Shown one piece after another: positions 54,582 to 62,903 of a stretch of DNA of 64,000 nucleotides. A program made the translations under genes and the position numbers. Under the pieces are notes generated by a model that worked only from the letters and a program-made list of their open reading frames with translations, searched no databases and was not told the DNA's origin. Source of the stretch: Aquimarina megaterium XH134. GTDB lineage: Bacteria > Bacteroidota > Bacteroidia > Flavobacteriales > Flavobacteriaceae. The stretch lies in assembly GCF_000520975.1 (NCBI RefSeq), contig NZ_JACB01000001.1:372001-436000 (forward strand). The letters are read 5' to 3'. The stretch's first letter is position 1, and every line of letters begins with the position of its first letter.

Positions 54582-55346
54582 TTAATCACATTTCCACCTA
54601 AAATCTGATATTTTATACTTTGTGTTTCCTTTAAAATTATAGTGCCACCATTCTGTTCTAATGGTCTTAAAGCCATGCTTCTCCATAGTTTCCTTTAACA
54701 ACTTACGATGCCCAAGTACCGTTTTCGAAAGCGATTTATACGAATGATGCGCTTCTTTTCCGAAATGATCAAAACCTGTCCCCATATCAACATGCCCACC
54801 TGCCGATCTAACCAAAGTTATATCTACAGCTGCTCCTCTATTATGTACAGATCCTCCTTTTGGGTCTGCGACATATCCAGGGTTAGGAAAAATCTTCCAC
54901 ATTTTTTTCTGTACACTATATGGTCGATAGCAATCAAAGAATTTTATTCTGTATCCTTGAGTAAGCAAATCATTATTTACCTTTATAAGTGCTTCTGCCA
55001 CGTCTTTTCTAACAAAGCATTTGGCGCAAGAATATACTTTTTCTTTTAAAAAATTATCAGAAGTAGCATATTTCATATCCAAAATAAACTCATCAGACAA
55101 GCTTTCTATGTTTACAAAATCCTTATCATTCGAAGAAACTTCTATACTCGGTCCACCGATAAGCATTACTATCGAATCTTTTTTTCTGAGCATACTCTGT
55201 TCTACTTTCTTCCCTCGTAACTGTAGTGCTTTAGATTTTTCTATAAGAGCAATCGTCTGGACCGTAGGTCCAGGAGTCATTTTTGCTTCACTACAGGAAA
55301 AAAAGAGTACAGAAAAAATCAACAAGATTAATTTTTTCTCAATCAT
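54582..55346 (-). CDS. D-Ala-D-Ala dipeptidase, M15D family (VanX/DdpX-like lipoprotein)
   Basis: A 254-residue protein with a lipoprotein signal (ILLIFSVLFFSCSEAK). The peptidase has the zinc motifs GGSVHNRGAAVDITL (His and Asp ligands) and TEWWHYNF (Glu base and His ligand), as in VanX-type dipeptidases. It cleaves D-Ala-D-Ala in the periplasm, most likely for wall recycling rather than vancomycin resistance; no vanA/vanH genes are near. Monocistronic. Confidence 0.88.
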   Translation of the reverse strand: MIEKKLILLIFSVLFFSCSEAKMTPGPTVQTIALIEKSKALQLRGKKVEQSMLRKKDSIVMLIGGPSIEVSSNDKDFVNIESLSDEFILDMKYATSDNFLKEKVYSCAKCFVRKDVAEALIKVNNDLLTQGYRIKFFDCYRPYSVQKKMWKIFPNPGYVADPKGGSVHNRGAAVDITLVRSAGGHVDMGTGFDHFGKEAHHSYKSLSKTVLGHRKLLKETMEKHGFKTIRTEWWHYNFKGNTKYKISDFRWKCD

Positions 55347-55539
55347 ATCCTTTTTGTTTTATCCCAATTACAATACTAATCCAGTACGTATTAATGTCTT
55401 AAATTTCCCTCAAAATTCAGTTTATTTACGCACTTGATTCCTTATAAATATAATCAATATTTCCATTATAAGTATTTTCTTACTTCTCTATAAGTGAAAT
55501 ATATTTTATACTTTATGTTAAATAACACGAATTTACCTG

Positions 55540-56121
55540 TTACTTAAAGGTTTTTTCTACATTTCCGCAGGCAAGCATTTTTTTTCCATAATATGGATTT
55601 CTAACTTCTTTAGAATCAGATAACCAATACCCTCCTTCTCCATCAAATGCCATAGGACAAAATTGCTTATACACTTCACCCGATGTAATTTCTGCTTTAC
55701 CTATCAGTTTTTCTACTTCACTAGTTAGTGTTACAAAAAAATCACGTTGTTTTTTGATGTCTTTGGTTAGTGAAATGAGTTTTGAAACTGCTTTAAGCTG
55801 CTCATTCTCTTTTGAATCCTCTATAACTGCTTCTAATTTTTTTGTTTCTGCCTGCACAATACTACTTTCAGAATTTACTAAAGCTGCTTTTACAGATAGA
55901 TACAAACCATATATTTCTTGAATTTTTACATCAGAAAACTTAACTTCTGATCTAGAATCGGTCTTATTATAATCGGCAATTTCATTTACACTATCATCTA
56001 CAGTAACTGATTCGGGTTTCTTATCTTTATTACAGGAAACTCCTGCCAAAGTTATAAATACTATTACTATAAAAAATCTTCCTGTTGTTCTCAAAATACT
56101 ACTACACATGCAATTATACAC
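55540..56121 (-). CDS. DUF3347-domain lipoprotein
   Basis: A 193-residue protein (or 189 from Met5). A lipoprotein signal ends LAGVSCNKDK. The C-terminal IYGLYLSVKAALVNSESS and KQFCPMAFDGEGGYWLSDSKEVRNPYYGKKMLACG are diagnostic of DUF3347, a domain often found next to or in heavy-metal efflux (CusB-like) proteins. Two Cys may bind metal. The function is not established; metal binding at the outer membrane is inferred. Alone on its strand, with about 150 bp of AT-rich DNA upstream. Confidence 0.8.
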   Translation of the reverse strand: MYNCMCSSILRTTGRFFIVIVFITLAGVSCNKDKKPESVTVDDSVNEIADYNKTDSRSEVKFSDVKIQEIYGLYLSVKAALVNSESSIVQAETKKLEAVIEDSKENEQLKAVSKLISLTKDIKKQRDFFVTLTSEVEKLIGKAEITSGEVYKQFCPMAFDGEGGYWLSDSKEVRNPYYGKKMLACGNVEKTFK

Positions 56122-56292
56122 TAAAAATTAGTCTAGTTTCTTTACTATTAAGATGTCAAAAATACTCTATATATAAAACAATCGCCAATGCATTTTTACT
56201 TTTTAAATGATTTTTTAACAAAACAATACCATTCTAAATAAGAGGCTTTTATATTTTTTTTAGATATTTTTGCCGGGAAAAAATTGTTAGGA

Positions 56293-56748
56293 ATGCTTTT
56301 TGAAGATTTAAAACCCCAGATTACTTATATACTTAAAGACAATGACGAATCTGTTACAGACAGATTGTACATGATTTGCAAACTACTTAAAGACAATATA
56401 GATCACTATGATTGGGTTGGTTTTTATTTTAAAAACGAAGACAAAGAAGAATTAAAACTTCGTACATACGTTGGTGAAAAAACAGATCACGATATTATTC
56501 CTTTCGGAAAAGGAATCTGTGGTCAGGTTGCTATTTCTAATGAGAATTTTGTGGTTCCTGATGTGCAGGCACAAAATAATTATATTGCATGTAGTCTAAC
56601 TGTAAAATCAGAAATCGTAATCCCTCTATTTAAGAACGGAGAAAATATTGGACAGATTGATATTGACTCTGAGAGCTCAGATCCTTTTACTGAAAAAGAT
56701 GAACGATTTTTAGAATTTGTAAATCAAGAAGTTGCTAAAATCCTTTAA
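56293..56748 (+). CDS. GAF-domain protein of the free-methionine-(R)-sulfoxide reductase (YebR/fRMsr) family
   Basis: A 151-residue protein from the ATG at 56293; TTG at 56284 is an alternative. The single GAF domain has FGKGICGQVAIS (Cys76) and NNYIACSLTVKSEIVIPL (Cys100), the two Cys positions shared with fRMsr. The third Cys of the E. coli enzyme, ten residues before the first, is not present here. It may reduce free methionine-R-sulfoxide with two Cys, or serve as a GAF sensor. A TATTTTTG -7-like box lies 20 bp upstream. Confidence 0.75.
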   Translation: MLFEDLKPQITYILKDNDESVTDRLYMICKLLKDNIDHYDWVGFYFKNEDKEELKLRTYVGEKTDHDIIPFGKGICGQVAISNENFVVPDVQAQNNYIACSLTVKSEIVIPLFKNGENIGQIDIDSESSDPFTEKDERFLEFVNQEVAKIL

Positions 56749-56790
56749 TTATTGTTCCTTCGTTGGTGCAAATATTAAATCATTTTACAT

Positions 56791-57807
56791 ATGAAAATCT
56801 TAGTCACGGGGGGATTGGGGTTTATTGGTTCTCACACCGTTGTAGAGTTACAAAACAAAGGGTATGAAGTTGTTATTATCGACAACTGTTCGAATTCATC
56901 ACCCGATGTGATTAAAGGAATTTGTGAAATCACAGGAAAAGATCTCATTTTCGAAAAATTTGACCTTAGAGAAAAGGATAAGGTTCAAGATTTTTTTAAC
57001 CGTCATAATGATATAGAGGGGGTTATTCATTTTGCAGCATCAAAGGCTGTAGGTGAAAGCGTAGAAAAACCTTTATTATACTACGAGAATAATTTATCGA
57101 CTCTGGTATATATCCTTCAGCAATTAGCTAATAAACCATCGGCAAGTTTTATTTTTAGTTCTTCTTGTACGGTATATGGTCAGGCAGATGAGTTACCAAT
57201 TACAGAAGATGCCCCGGTTAAAGCAGCAGAGTCTCCTTACGGAAACACAAAACAGATCGGGGAAGAAATCATAAGAGATACCTGTAAGGTATATCCTGCC
57301 TTAAAAGCCATTGCATTACGTTATTTTAATCCAATTGGAGCGCATCCTTCGGCAGAAATCGGAGAACTTCCTATTGGAGTTCCTCAAAACCTGATTCCTT
57401 TTATTACACAAACAGCAATAGGGCTAAGAGAGCAATTATCTGTATTCGGTGATGATTACCCCACATCAGACGGAACCTGCATTAGAGACTACATACATGT
57501 CGTAGATCTTGCAAAAGCTCATGTAGTAGCCCTACAACGATTATTAGAAGGCAAGAATGCTTCTAATTACGAAGTATTTAATGTAGGCACTGGTACAGGA
57601 AGTTCTGTTCTAGAAGTGATACAATCCTTTGAAAAAGTATCTAAGCAAAAACTAAACTACAAAATTGTAGAACGAAGAGAAGGTGATATCACAGCAGCTT
57701 ATGCAGATACTACTAAAGCAAATAGTGAACTAGGTTGGAAAGCAAAAAGTAGCTTGGACGACTCTCTTACTTCTGCCTGGAAATGGGAACAAAAGGTTAG
57801 AAGCTAG
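56791..57807 (+). CDS. galE: UDP-glucose 4-epimerase
   Basis: A 338-residue short-chain dehydrogenase. The NAD-binding GGLGFIGSHTVVEL, the SSSCTVYG strand and the catalytic YxxxK in SPYGNTKQIG are present. It interconverts UDP-glucose and UDP-galactose for envelope polysaccharides and LPS. It follows the GAF gene by 42 bp and ends in a bidirectional terminator. Length is normal. Confidence 0.96.
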   Translation: MKILVTGGLGFIGSHTVVELQNKGYEVVIIDNCSNSSPDVIKGICEITGKDLIFEKFDLREKDKVQDFFNRHNDIEGVIHFAASKAVGESVEKPLLYYENNLSTLVYILQQLANKPSASFIFSSSCTVYGQADELPITEDAPVKAAESPYGNTKQIGEEIIRDTCKVYPALKAIALRYFNPIGAHPSAEIGELPIGVPQNLIPFITQTAIGLREQLSVFGDDYPTSDGTCIRDYIHVVDLAKAHVVALQRLLEGKNASNYEVFNVGTGTGSSVLEVIQSFEKVSKQKLNYKIVERREGDITAAYADTTKANSELGWKAKSSLDDSLTSAWKWEQKVRS

Positions 57808-57832
57808 ACACAAAAAAATAGAACTAGTATAT

Positions 57833-57867
57833 AAAAAACCCTGAAGAATAACTCTTCAGGGTTTTTT
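57833..57867. terminator. Bidirectional terminator between galE and the ppiD-like gene
   Basis: AAAAAACCCTGAAG (57833-57846) and CTTCAGGGTTTTTT (57854-57867) are exact complements around a 7-nt loop. A- and T-runs make it active on both strands between convergent genes. Confidence 0.9.
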
Positions 57868-57890
57868 ATTTTAATATATCAACCTACTTT

Positions 57891-60017
57891 TTAGTAGAAT
57901 TTAGATCTCTTATCTTCTATTTCTGCAGCTTCTTTAAGTGCTTCAAAAACTTTGGTATTCACTGCTCCTGTCTGAGCTTTGGAAACTTGTGATGCATAAC
58001 TCATATATGTATCTAAACCGCTAGCTGGTGTTTTCTTAGTTACTTCTATAACATATACTCCGTTGTTACCAACAATAGGACCAGATACTTTTCCTGCTTC
58101 TAAAGCAAAGGCTGTTCCCACTACTTTTGGCTCTGTTCCTGCTCCGCTAATAGTTGGAGTTTTCATAGTTAATGCAGAAGCGACTTTTACAGTTTGCCCC
58201 TGACTTTGAGCAATTGCATCTAGTGCGCTACCAGAAATTTTACTTTTTAATTTTTCTGCCTTCTTTTTATTAATCAAGATCGGCTTTATAGTTAGACTTG
58301 CATCTTCTACTTTCATTGATCCCTTATCTTCTTTTTCGGTTAATTGAACTACCGCATATCCTTCAGGGATATCAAAACGTTTTATTTCACCTACTTTAGA
58401 TTCTTCATTAAAAGCCCATTGCACAACTGCTCTTCTAGCTCCTAATCCAGGGATATTCTCATCTAATTCTTTGATTTTATTTACAGGTCGTACTGTTAAT
58501 TCATTTTCTTTAGAAACTTCCTCAAAATCTTTGTCTCTAGCCGAAATCTGAAACTTGGTTGTTTCTGTAAAAATAGCATTGATCGTTTTTTCACTTGGCT
58601 CAACCTTTTGAGCTACTGTAGCTACTTTTATAGCTTTTTGCTCATTTTTTTGATCTTCTATATTTATAATATGATATCCAAATTGTGTTTCAATAATTCC
58701 CTGATCTCCAGTTTTATTTTCGAAACAATAATCATTAAAAGCAGGAACCATTCTACCTGGTGAGAAATACCCAAGATCTCCTCCTTTATCTTTACTAGAA
58801 GTATCTGCAGAGAATTGTGTTGCCAGCGCCGAGAATTTTGTATTATCTGCTTTGGTTACTGCAATAATACTATCTGCTAAGGTTTTTGCTTCTTCTTTAG
58901 TTCGTTTTGTATCACCTGCAGTACCTAATCCAGCCCAAGAAACCAAAATATGACTTGCTTTAACCGAGTCTGGCATTTGTTTTTGGGCAACTACTTTTGA
59001 AATTTTAATATAATCTCCATCTTTATATGGCCCATATACATCTCCTATACCTAGATTATAAATTGTATCTGCTTCTGTAGTGGGTAAATCTTTTTTAAAC
59101 TTGAATCCCCCATCAAATTTTAAAGCAGAATTTTGATTTACAAACTCTTCTGCATCTTTTACATCAATGTTTTTGAATCCTAAAACCGAATCGTTCGTTT
59201 TGGTTGCTTCATTAAACTCTACTTTATCATCTAATAATGCAGCTACTTCTGCTTTTATTTGATTCTCATCTTCTTCACTAGGAACTTCATTAAATAGCAC
59301 ATAACGTATACTTCTCGAAGCTTCTGCCTTATATTGATCTTTATGAGCATCGATATATGCTTTAATTTCTGCATCCGTCACTTCTACTTCTGTATCTTCA
59401 ATACTAGAGAATGGAAGCTGTACATATTTGATATCTACATTATCATTTTCCATTTTATAAGCCAACTCTCCTTCTTTTAGTGTAGACCCTACACCAGCTT
59501 TAATCATATTGAGATAAGTTTGCTCTCTAGCACCTTTACTTACAGAAACTTCAAAATCTAACCATTGTTGATATGCTTGTGGCGAAGTAGCTTTTACATT
59601 AGCAACATATTCTTGCATTTTGGCTTTATCAAAAACTCCAGCTTCATTCAAAAACGTTGGGTTATTTGCTAATGACTCTTCTAATAACTGGTTTACCTGA
59701 TCTTCTCCTACTCTAATGTTCAGTTCTTCGAATTGCTCTTCAAAAACTGTTTCTCTCAATTCTTGATTCCATACATAATTTACAGCCTGAATACTTGATG
59801 TTCCTCCTCCAAAACTTCTTGATGCTAGCTCTACTTTTCTAGCAAACTCTGTTCGATCAATATCTTTTCCGTTTATTGTTGCAATCGTATTTTCAGCTTT
59901 CTGGGAAATAGCTCCTCCATTACGAATCAAATCTGCTAACACAAAAGAGAAAAGTGCTAATGCAATGATTACGATTAGAAAAACCGAACGCTGTCTGATT
60001 TTATTTAAAACTGCCAT
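57891..60017 (-). CDS. SurA/PpiD-like periplasmic peptidyl-prolyl isomerase
   Basis: A 708-residue protein. One N-terminal transmembrane helix (VFLIVIIALALFSFVLADLI) leads to a SurA-N-like helical domain (about 40-210), then parvulin PPIase units, the clearest being VKASHILVSWAG to LGYFSPGRMVPAFNDYCFENKTGDQGIIETQFGYHII (about 355-460). It helps outer-membrane and secreted proteins fold in the periplasm. The longer form with TM anchor is the PpiD layout. It is the last gene of the leftward envelope cluster. Confidence 0.9.
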   Translation of the reverse strand: MAVLNKIRQRSVFLIVIIALALFSFVLADLIRNGGAISQKAENTIATINGKDIDRTEFARKVELASRSFGGGTSSIQAVNYVWNQELRETVFEEQFEELNIRVGEDQVNQLLEESLANNPTFLNEAGVFDKAKMQEYVANVKATSPQAYQQWLDFEVSVSKGAREQTYLNMIKAGVGSTLKEGELAYKMENDNVDIKYVQLPFSSIEDTEVEVTDAEIKAYIDAHKDQYKAEASRSIRYVLFNEVPSEEDENQIKAEVAALLDDKVEFNEATKTNDSVLGFKNIDVKDAEEFVNQNSALKFDGGFKFKKDLPTTEADTIYNLGIGDVYGPYKDGDYIKISKVVAQKQMPDSVKASHILVSWAGLGTAGDTKRTKEEAKTLADSIIAVTKADNTKFSALATQFSADTSSKDKGGDLGYFSPGRMVPAFNDYCFENKTGDQGIIETQFGYHIINIEDQKNEQKAIKVATVAQKVEPSEKTINAIFTETTKFQISARDKDFEEVSKENELTVRPVNKIKELDENIPGLGARRAVVQWAFNEESKVGEIKRFDIPEGYAVVQLTEKEDKGSMKVEDASLTIKPILINKKKAEKLKSKISGSALDAIAQSQGQTVKVASALTMKTPTISGAGTEPKVVGTAFALEAGKVSGPIVGNNGVYVIEVTKKTPASGLDTYMSYASQVSKAQTGAVNTKVFEALKEAAEIEDKRSKFY

Positions 60018-60163
60018 GGTATATTATAATTTATTCAAAATATAGTGGGCGAAAATACCATTTTATTGTAATAATACCAATTAAAAAACTGAAAGTCTTA
60101 TGAAGTTTTAACTCTTTCGGTTTTTAATATAGAATAGTGTGGTTTCTACGTACTTTTATTACT

Positions 60164-60856
60164 TTAAAAAATTTGATTTTTTTGTCTTAAAACACCACAA
60201 ACAATCAAAAGCTGAGCTGTTGCATATGTAGTCATAATCCATATGTTACTCATAGGCAAAGGTTGATAAAACATTGTAAATGCCAAAATGCTATCAGAGA
60301 TCATAAAAAACAGGGAACCTATAAAAACCATAAGAAAACTCATTTGAGAGACTCGTTTCTCTCTTAAATATGATGCATTTGACATTAACAAAATCACGAT
60401 CATATACACCATCACAGGGATTAACATATCTCCTAGCCCAGGGTATAACAAATAGAACAAACCTGCTCCATAAGCAACGGTTAGCATAAGAAAAATCTTG
60501 TTTTTTTTGTGCTTATTATGCTTTTTAAGAAACACCAAAATATACATTACATGTGCCAACAAAAACATAACTAGTCCTGCAATAAAGAAAAGTTGAGATT
60601 GTATAACAAATAAAAGTAGTATATCTCCGGCCAAAGAAAACAACAAGGCCAATATCATTAATCTAAATATAGAAATACCCAGTCCTTTTCTATGTGCCAA
60701 AAAAAAGATGATTAATGAACCCAGAATTGAAGGTTTCGTAATATTTCTAAGATCCGAGTACGCTTCATTACTACTACAAACCAGATCACATATCACAATA
60801 ATGATATAAAATACAACAAATACTACAATCCCCTGGTTTCGTGTTTTTTTGCTCAT
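60164..60856 (-). CDS. Lysoplasmalogenase-type membrane protein (YhhN/TMEM86)
   Basis: A 230-residue protein with about eight hydrophobic segments. FRLMILALLFSLAGDILLLF and GSLFFMISDSILAFTMF match the two conserved membrane regions with Asp of the YhhN/TMEM86 family, in which members hydrolyse lysoplasmalogens. Whether this bacterium makes plasmalogens is not known from the window. It begins 13 bp after the CNNM-type gene's stop. Confidence 0.8.
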   Translation of the reverse strand: MSKKTRNQGIVVFVVFYIIIVICDLVCSSNEAYSDLRNITKPSILGSLIIFFLAHRKGLGISIFRLMILALLFSLAGDILLLFVIQSQLFFIAGLVMFLLAHVMYILVFLKKHNKHKKNKIFLMLTVAYGAGLFYLLYPGLGDMLIPVMVYMIVILLMSNASYLREKRVSQMSFLMVFIGSLFFMISDSILAFTMFYQPLPMSNIWIMTTYATAQLLIVCGVLRQKNQIF

Positions 60857-60869
60857 CGCAATAGTATTA

Positions 60870-62138
60870 TTAATCCTCTGGTATCACATGTAATTCTACA
60901 ATCTCAATTTTGGTATTAGAAGTCTCTATAATTTTAATTTTGAAACCATCTATTTTCACTTCTTCTCCTTGTTGAGGAATTTCTTCGGTATGGTTTACAA
61001 TCATCCCTCCCAATGTTTCATAATTTTCATCTTCTGGAAGGTCTAATTTATAGGACTCGTTGATGTGGTCTACTTCTATTCGTGCAGAAAATCGATAATC
61101 ATTTTCTGACAATTGTTCTTCGATAAGTTCTACAGAATCATGTTCGTCTTCAATTTCACCAAAAAGCTCTTCTACAATATCTTCTACTGTAATAATACCA
61201 CTGGTACCTCCATACTCATCGATCACCACTGCTATACTTTTATGTTTTTTGGTAAGAAGATTAAGCACATCTTTAACAAACATTGTTTCTGGCACAAAAA
61301 CTACTGGCAAAAGAATTGATCTTAACGATTTAGGTTTTTTAAATAACTCGAAAGAGTGTACATACCCAATGATATCGTCTACAGTATTGTTATACACAAT
61401 TATTTTTGACAGACCTGTATCTATAAATAAGGTACTCACTTCTTCTATTGATTGTAATTTCTCTACGCCCACTATCTCTGTCCTGGGAACCATTACTTCT
61501 CTCGACTTAACGTCTGAAAAATCCAATGCATTTTGAAAAATCTGGATTTCACTATCAATTTCGTCATGCTCCTCGATAGTTTCCATTTGCTCGTTTATAT
61601 AATCTCCTAATTCTGTTTTACTAAAAGCAAGTTGAACTTGATCCCCATCTGTTTTCAGAAATTTTTTGAGCACAAAATCAGAAACCCAAATTACAAATGA
61701 TGAAATAGGTGTAAATACAACATAGAAAACATATGCCGGAAATGAAAAGGCTTTGAGTAACGTATTAGAATAAATTTGAAAGAATACTTTAGGTAAAAAT
61801 TCTGCTGTAATTAGAATCACCAAAGTCGAAATACATGTTTGCAATAGTAACGTAATACTACCTGCTATTTCAGGAAAATACCCAGCTATTATTTTCATCA
61901 GTATTTCACCCATATAAAACCCATATATAACTAATGCTATATTATTGCCTACAAGCATTGTTGCAATAAATTTGGAAGGTTTTTTTGTTAAACGGGCTAG
62001 GATATTTGAGATAAATCCCCCTTGTTTTTTCTCAATCTCTATGTGTATTTTATTAGAAGAAACATAGGCGATTTCCATTCCTGAAAAAAAAGCTGAAAGA
62101 ATAAGGGAAAGAATAATAACAATGATATGTAATTCCAT
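60870..62138 (-). CDS. CNNM/CorC-type transporter-like protein (hemolysin family)
   Basis: A 422-residue protein. The N-terminal DUF21/CNNM domain spans about 1-190 with four membrane segments (IIVIILSLILSAFFSGMEIAYVSS). A CBS pair follows (about 215-330; SREVMVPRTEIVG, HKSIAVVIDEYGGTSGIITVEDIVEELFGEIEDEHD), then a CorC_HlyC domain. GldE, a gliding-associated protein of Flavobacterium, has the same layout, so it may be a GldE-type protein, but the evidence does not single it out. A role in Mg2+ or Na+ transport is proposed for the family. It lies 3 bp from the 64-aa gene. Confidence 0.88.
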   Translation of the reverse strand: MELHIIVIILSLILSAFFSGMEIAYVSSNKIHIEIEKKQGGFISNILARLTKKPSKFIATMLVGNNIALVIYGFYMGEILMKIIAGYFPEIAGSITLLLQTCISTLVILITAEFLPKVFFQIYSNTLLKAFSFPAYVFYVVFTPISSFVIWVSDFVLKKFLKTDGDQVQLAFSKTELGDYINEQMETIEEHDEIDSEIQIFQNALDFSDVKSREVMVPRTEIVGVEKLQSIEEVSTLFIDTGLSKIIVYNNTVDDIIGYVHSFELFKKPKSLRSILLPVVFVPETMFVKDVLNLLTKKHKSIAVVIDEYGGTSGIITVEDIVEELFGEIEDEHDSVELIEEQLSENDYRFSARIEVDHINESYKLDLPEDENYETLGGMIVNHTEEIPQQGEEVKIDGFKIKIIETSNTKIEIVELHVIPED

Positions 62139-62141
62139 GAA

Positions 62142-62336
62142 TTAGTCTTTGTTATTGGCGTCAAATCGTTTTCTAAAGTTTCTTTTAAAGAAAAACATAA
62201 AAATTGCGGCAATTGCAAAGAAAATATAGAGCATACTTCTTCCGCCTTCTTGTCCCCATTCTGCATATGCTTCGTAGATAAAAAAACACATGATCGCCAA
62301 ATAGGCATATTCAAAAAATCTAAATACTTTCATCAT
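62142..62336 (-). CDS. Small two-helix membrane protein (64 aa)
   Basis: A 64-residue protein, two transmembrane helices at about 9-25 and 33-50, with a Lys/Arg-rich C-terminus (FKRNFRKRFDANNKD). No family recognised. It lies between lptC and the CNNM-type gene (9 and 3 bp gaps) in one operon. Confidence 0.75.
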   Translation of the reverse strand: MMKVFRFFEYAYLAIMCFFIYEAYAEWGQEGGRSMLYIFFAIAAIFMFFFKRNFRKRFDANNKD

Positions 62337-62345
62337 AGTACTGGA

Positions 62346-62903
62346 TTACTCCTCTATAAACATTACCCCATCATTTATTCTTGAATTCAAGATAGTAAAA
62401 TCCTGATTAGCATCAAAACCATCTGCTTCATTAATTGTTCCATCTGGCAAATAACTTTTATAGGGCTGGTCTGTAAATATCCAATTAATATTTTGGTCCC
62501 AATATAACTGCTTGGCTTGCAAATGGGTACTATCTGCAGTTCGTATATCTACATTACCTCTCATATCGATTAAGCCTGTTTGCTGGTAAGAAATTGCATA
62601 ATCTGAGGTAACCACACTTACTTTTCCTTCTTTATCAATAATATCTAACACAATACCTTCTGGGAATTCGTGATATACGAAAGGTTTATTAGAATAATCT
62701 AATATTTTTGATGTTTTAAGTATTGCTGTAAGCCTTCCTGAGTCTGTATATTTAAGATTTATCTCATACCCTTCTGCAATAGGGGCGTCTTCTAAGATTA
62801 AACCTCCCAGATCATTTTTTGTTGTTGATTGACATGAAAAAAACATTGTCACAGCAAATGCTGTGACAATGTTTACTATTGTATATATATTTTTATTTTG
62901 CAT
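62346..62903 (-). CDS. lptC: LPS export protein LptC
   Basis: A 185-residue protein. N-terminal helix then FFSC (a weak lipobox), followed by a beta-jellyroll: IVLDIIDKEGKVSVVTSDYAISYQQTGLIDMRGNVDIRTADSTHLQAKQLYWDQNINWIFTD is the LptC core. It bridges LptB2FG and LptA in LPS transport. The ATG shares one base with the stop of the upstream gene. Together with lptE elsewhere in the window it shows a normal LPS pathway. Confidence 0.87.
   Translation of the reverse strand: MQNKNIYTIVNIVTAFAVTMFFSCQSTTKNDLGGLILEDAPIAEGYEINLKYTDSGRLTAILKTSKILDYSNKPFVYHEFPEGIVLDIIDKEGKVSVVTSDYAISYQQTGLIDMRGNVDIRTADSTHLQAKQLYWDQNINWIFTDQPYKSYLPDGTINEADGFDANQDFTILNSRINDGVMFIEE

Noticed and set aside
54582..55346. 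Vancomycin-resistance gene vanX
   Set aside because: The dipeptidase motifs are present, but no vanH, vanA or two-component genes are near, and Gram-negative bacteria carry such enzymes for wall recycling.
60870..62138. Firm call as gldE
   Set aside because: The domain layout fits GldE, but many CNNM/CorC paralogs share it; without a tree the name is not justified.
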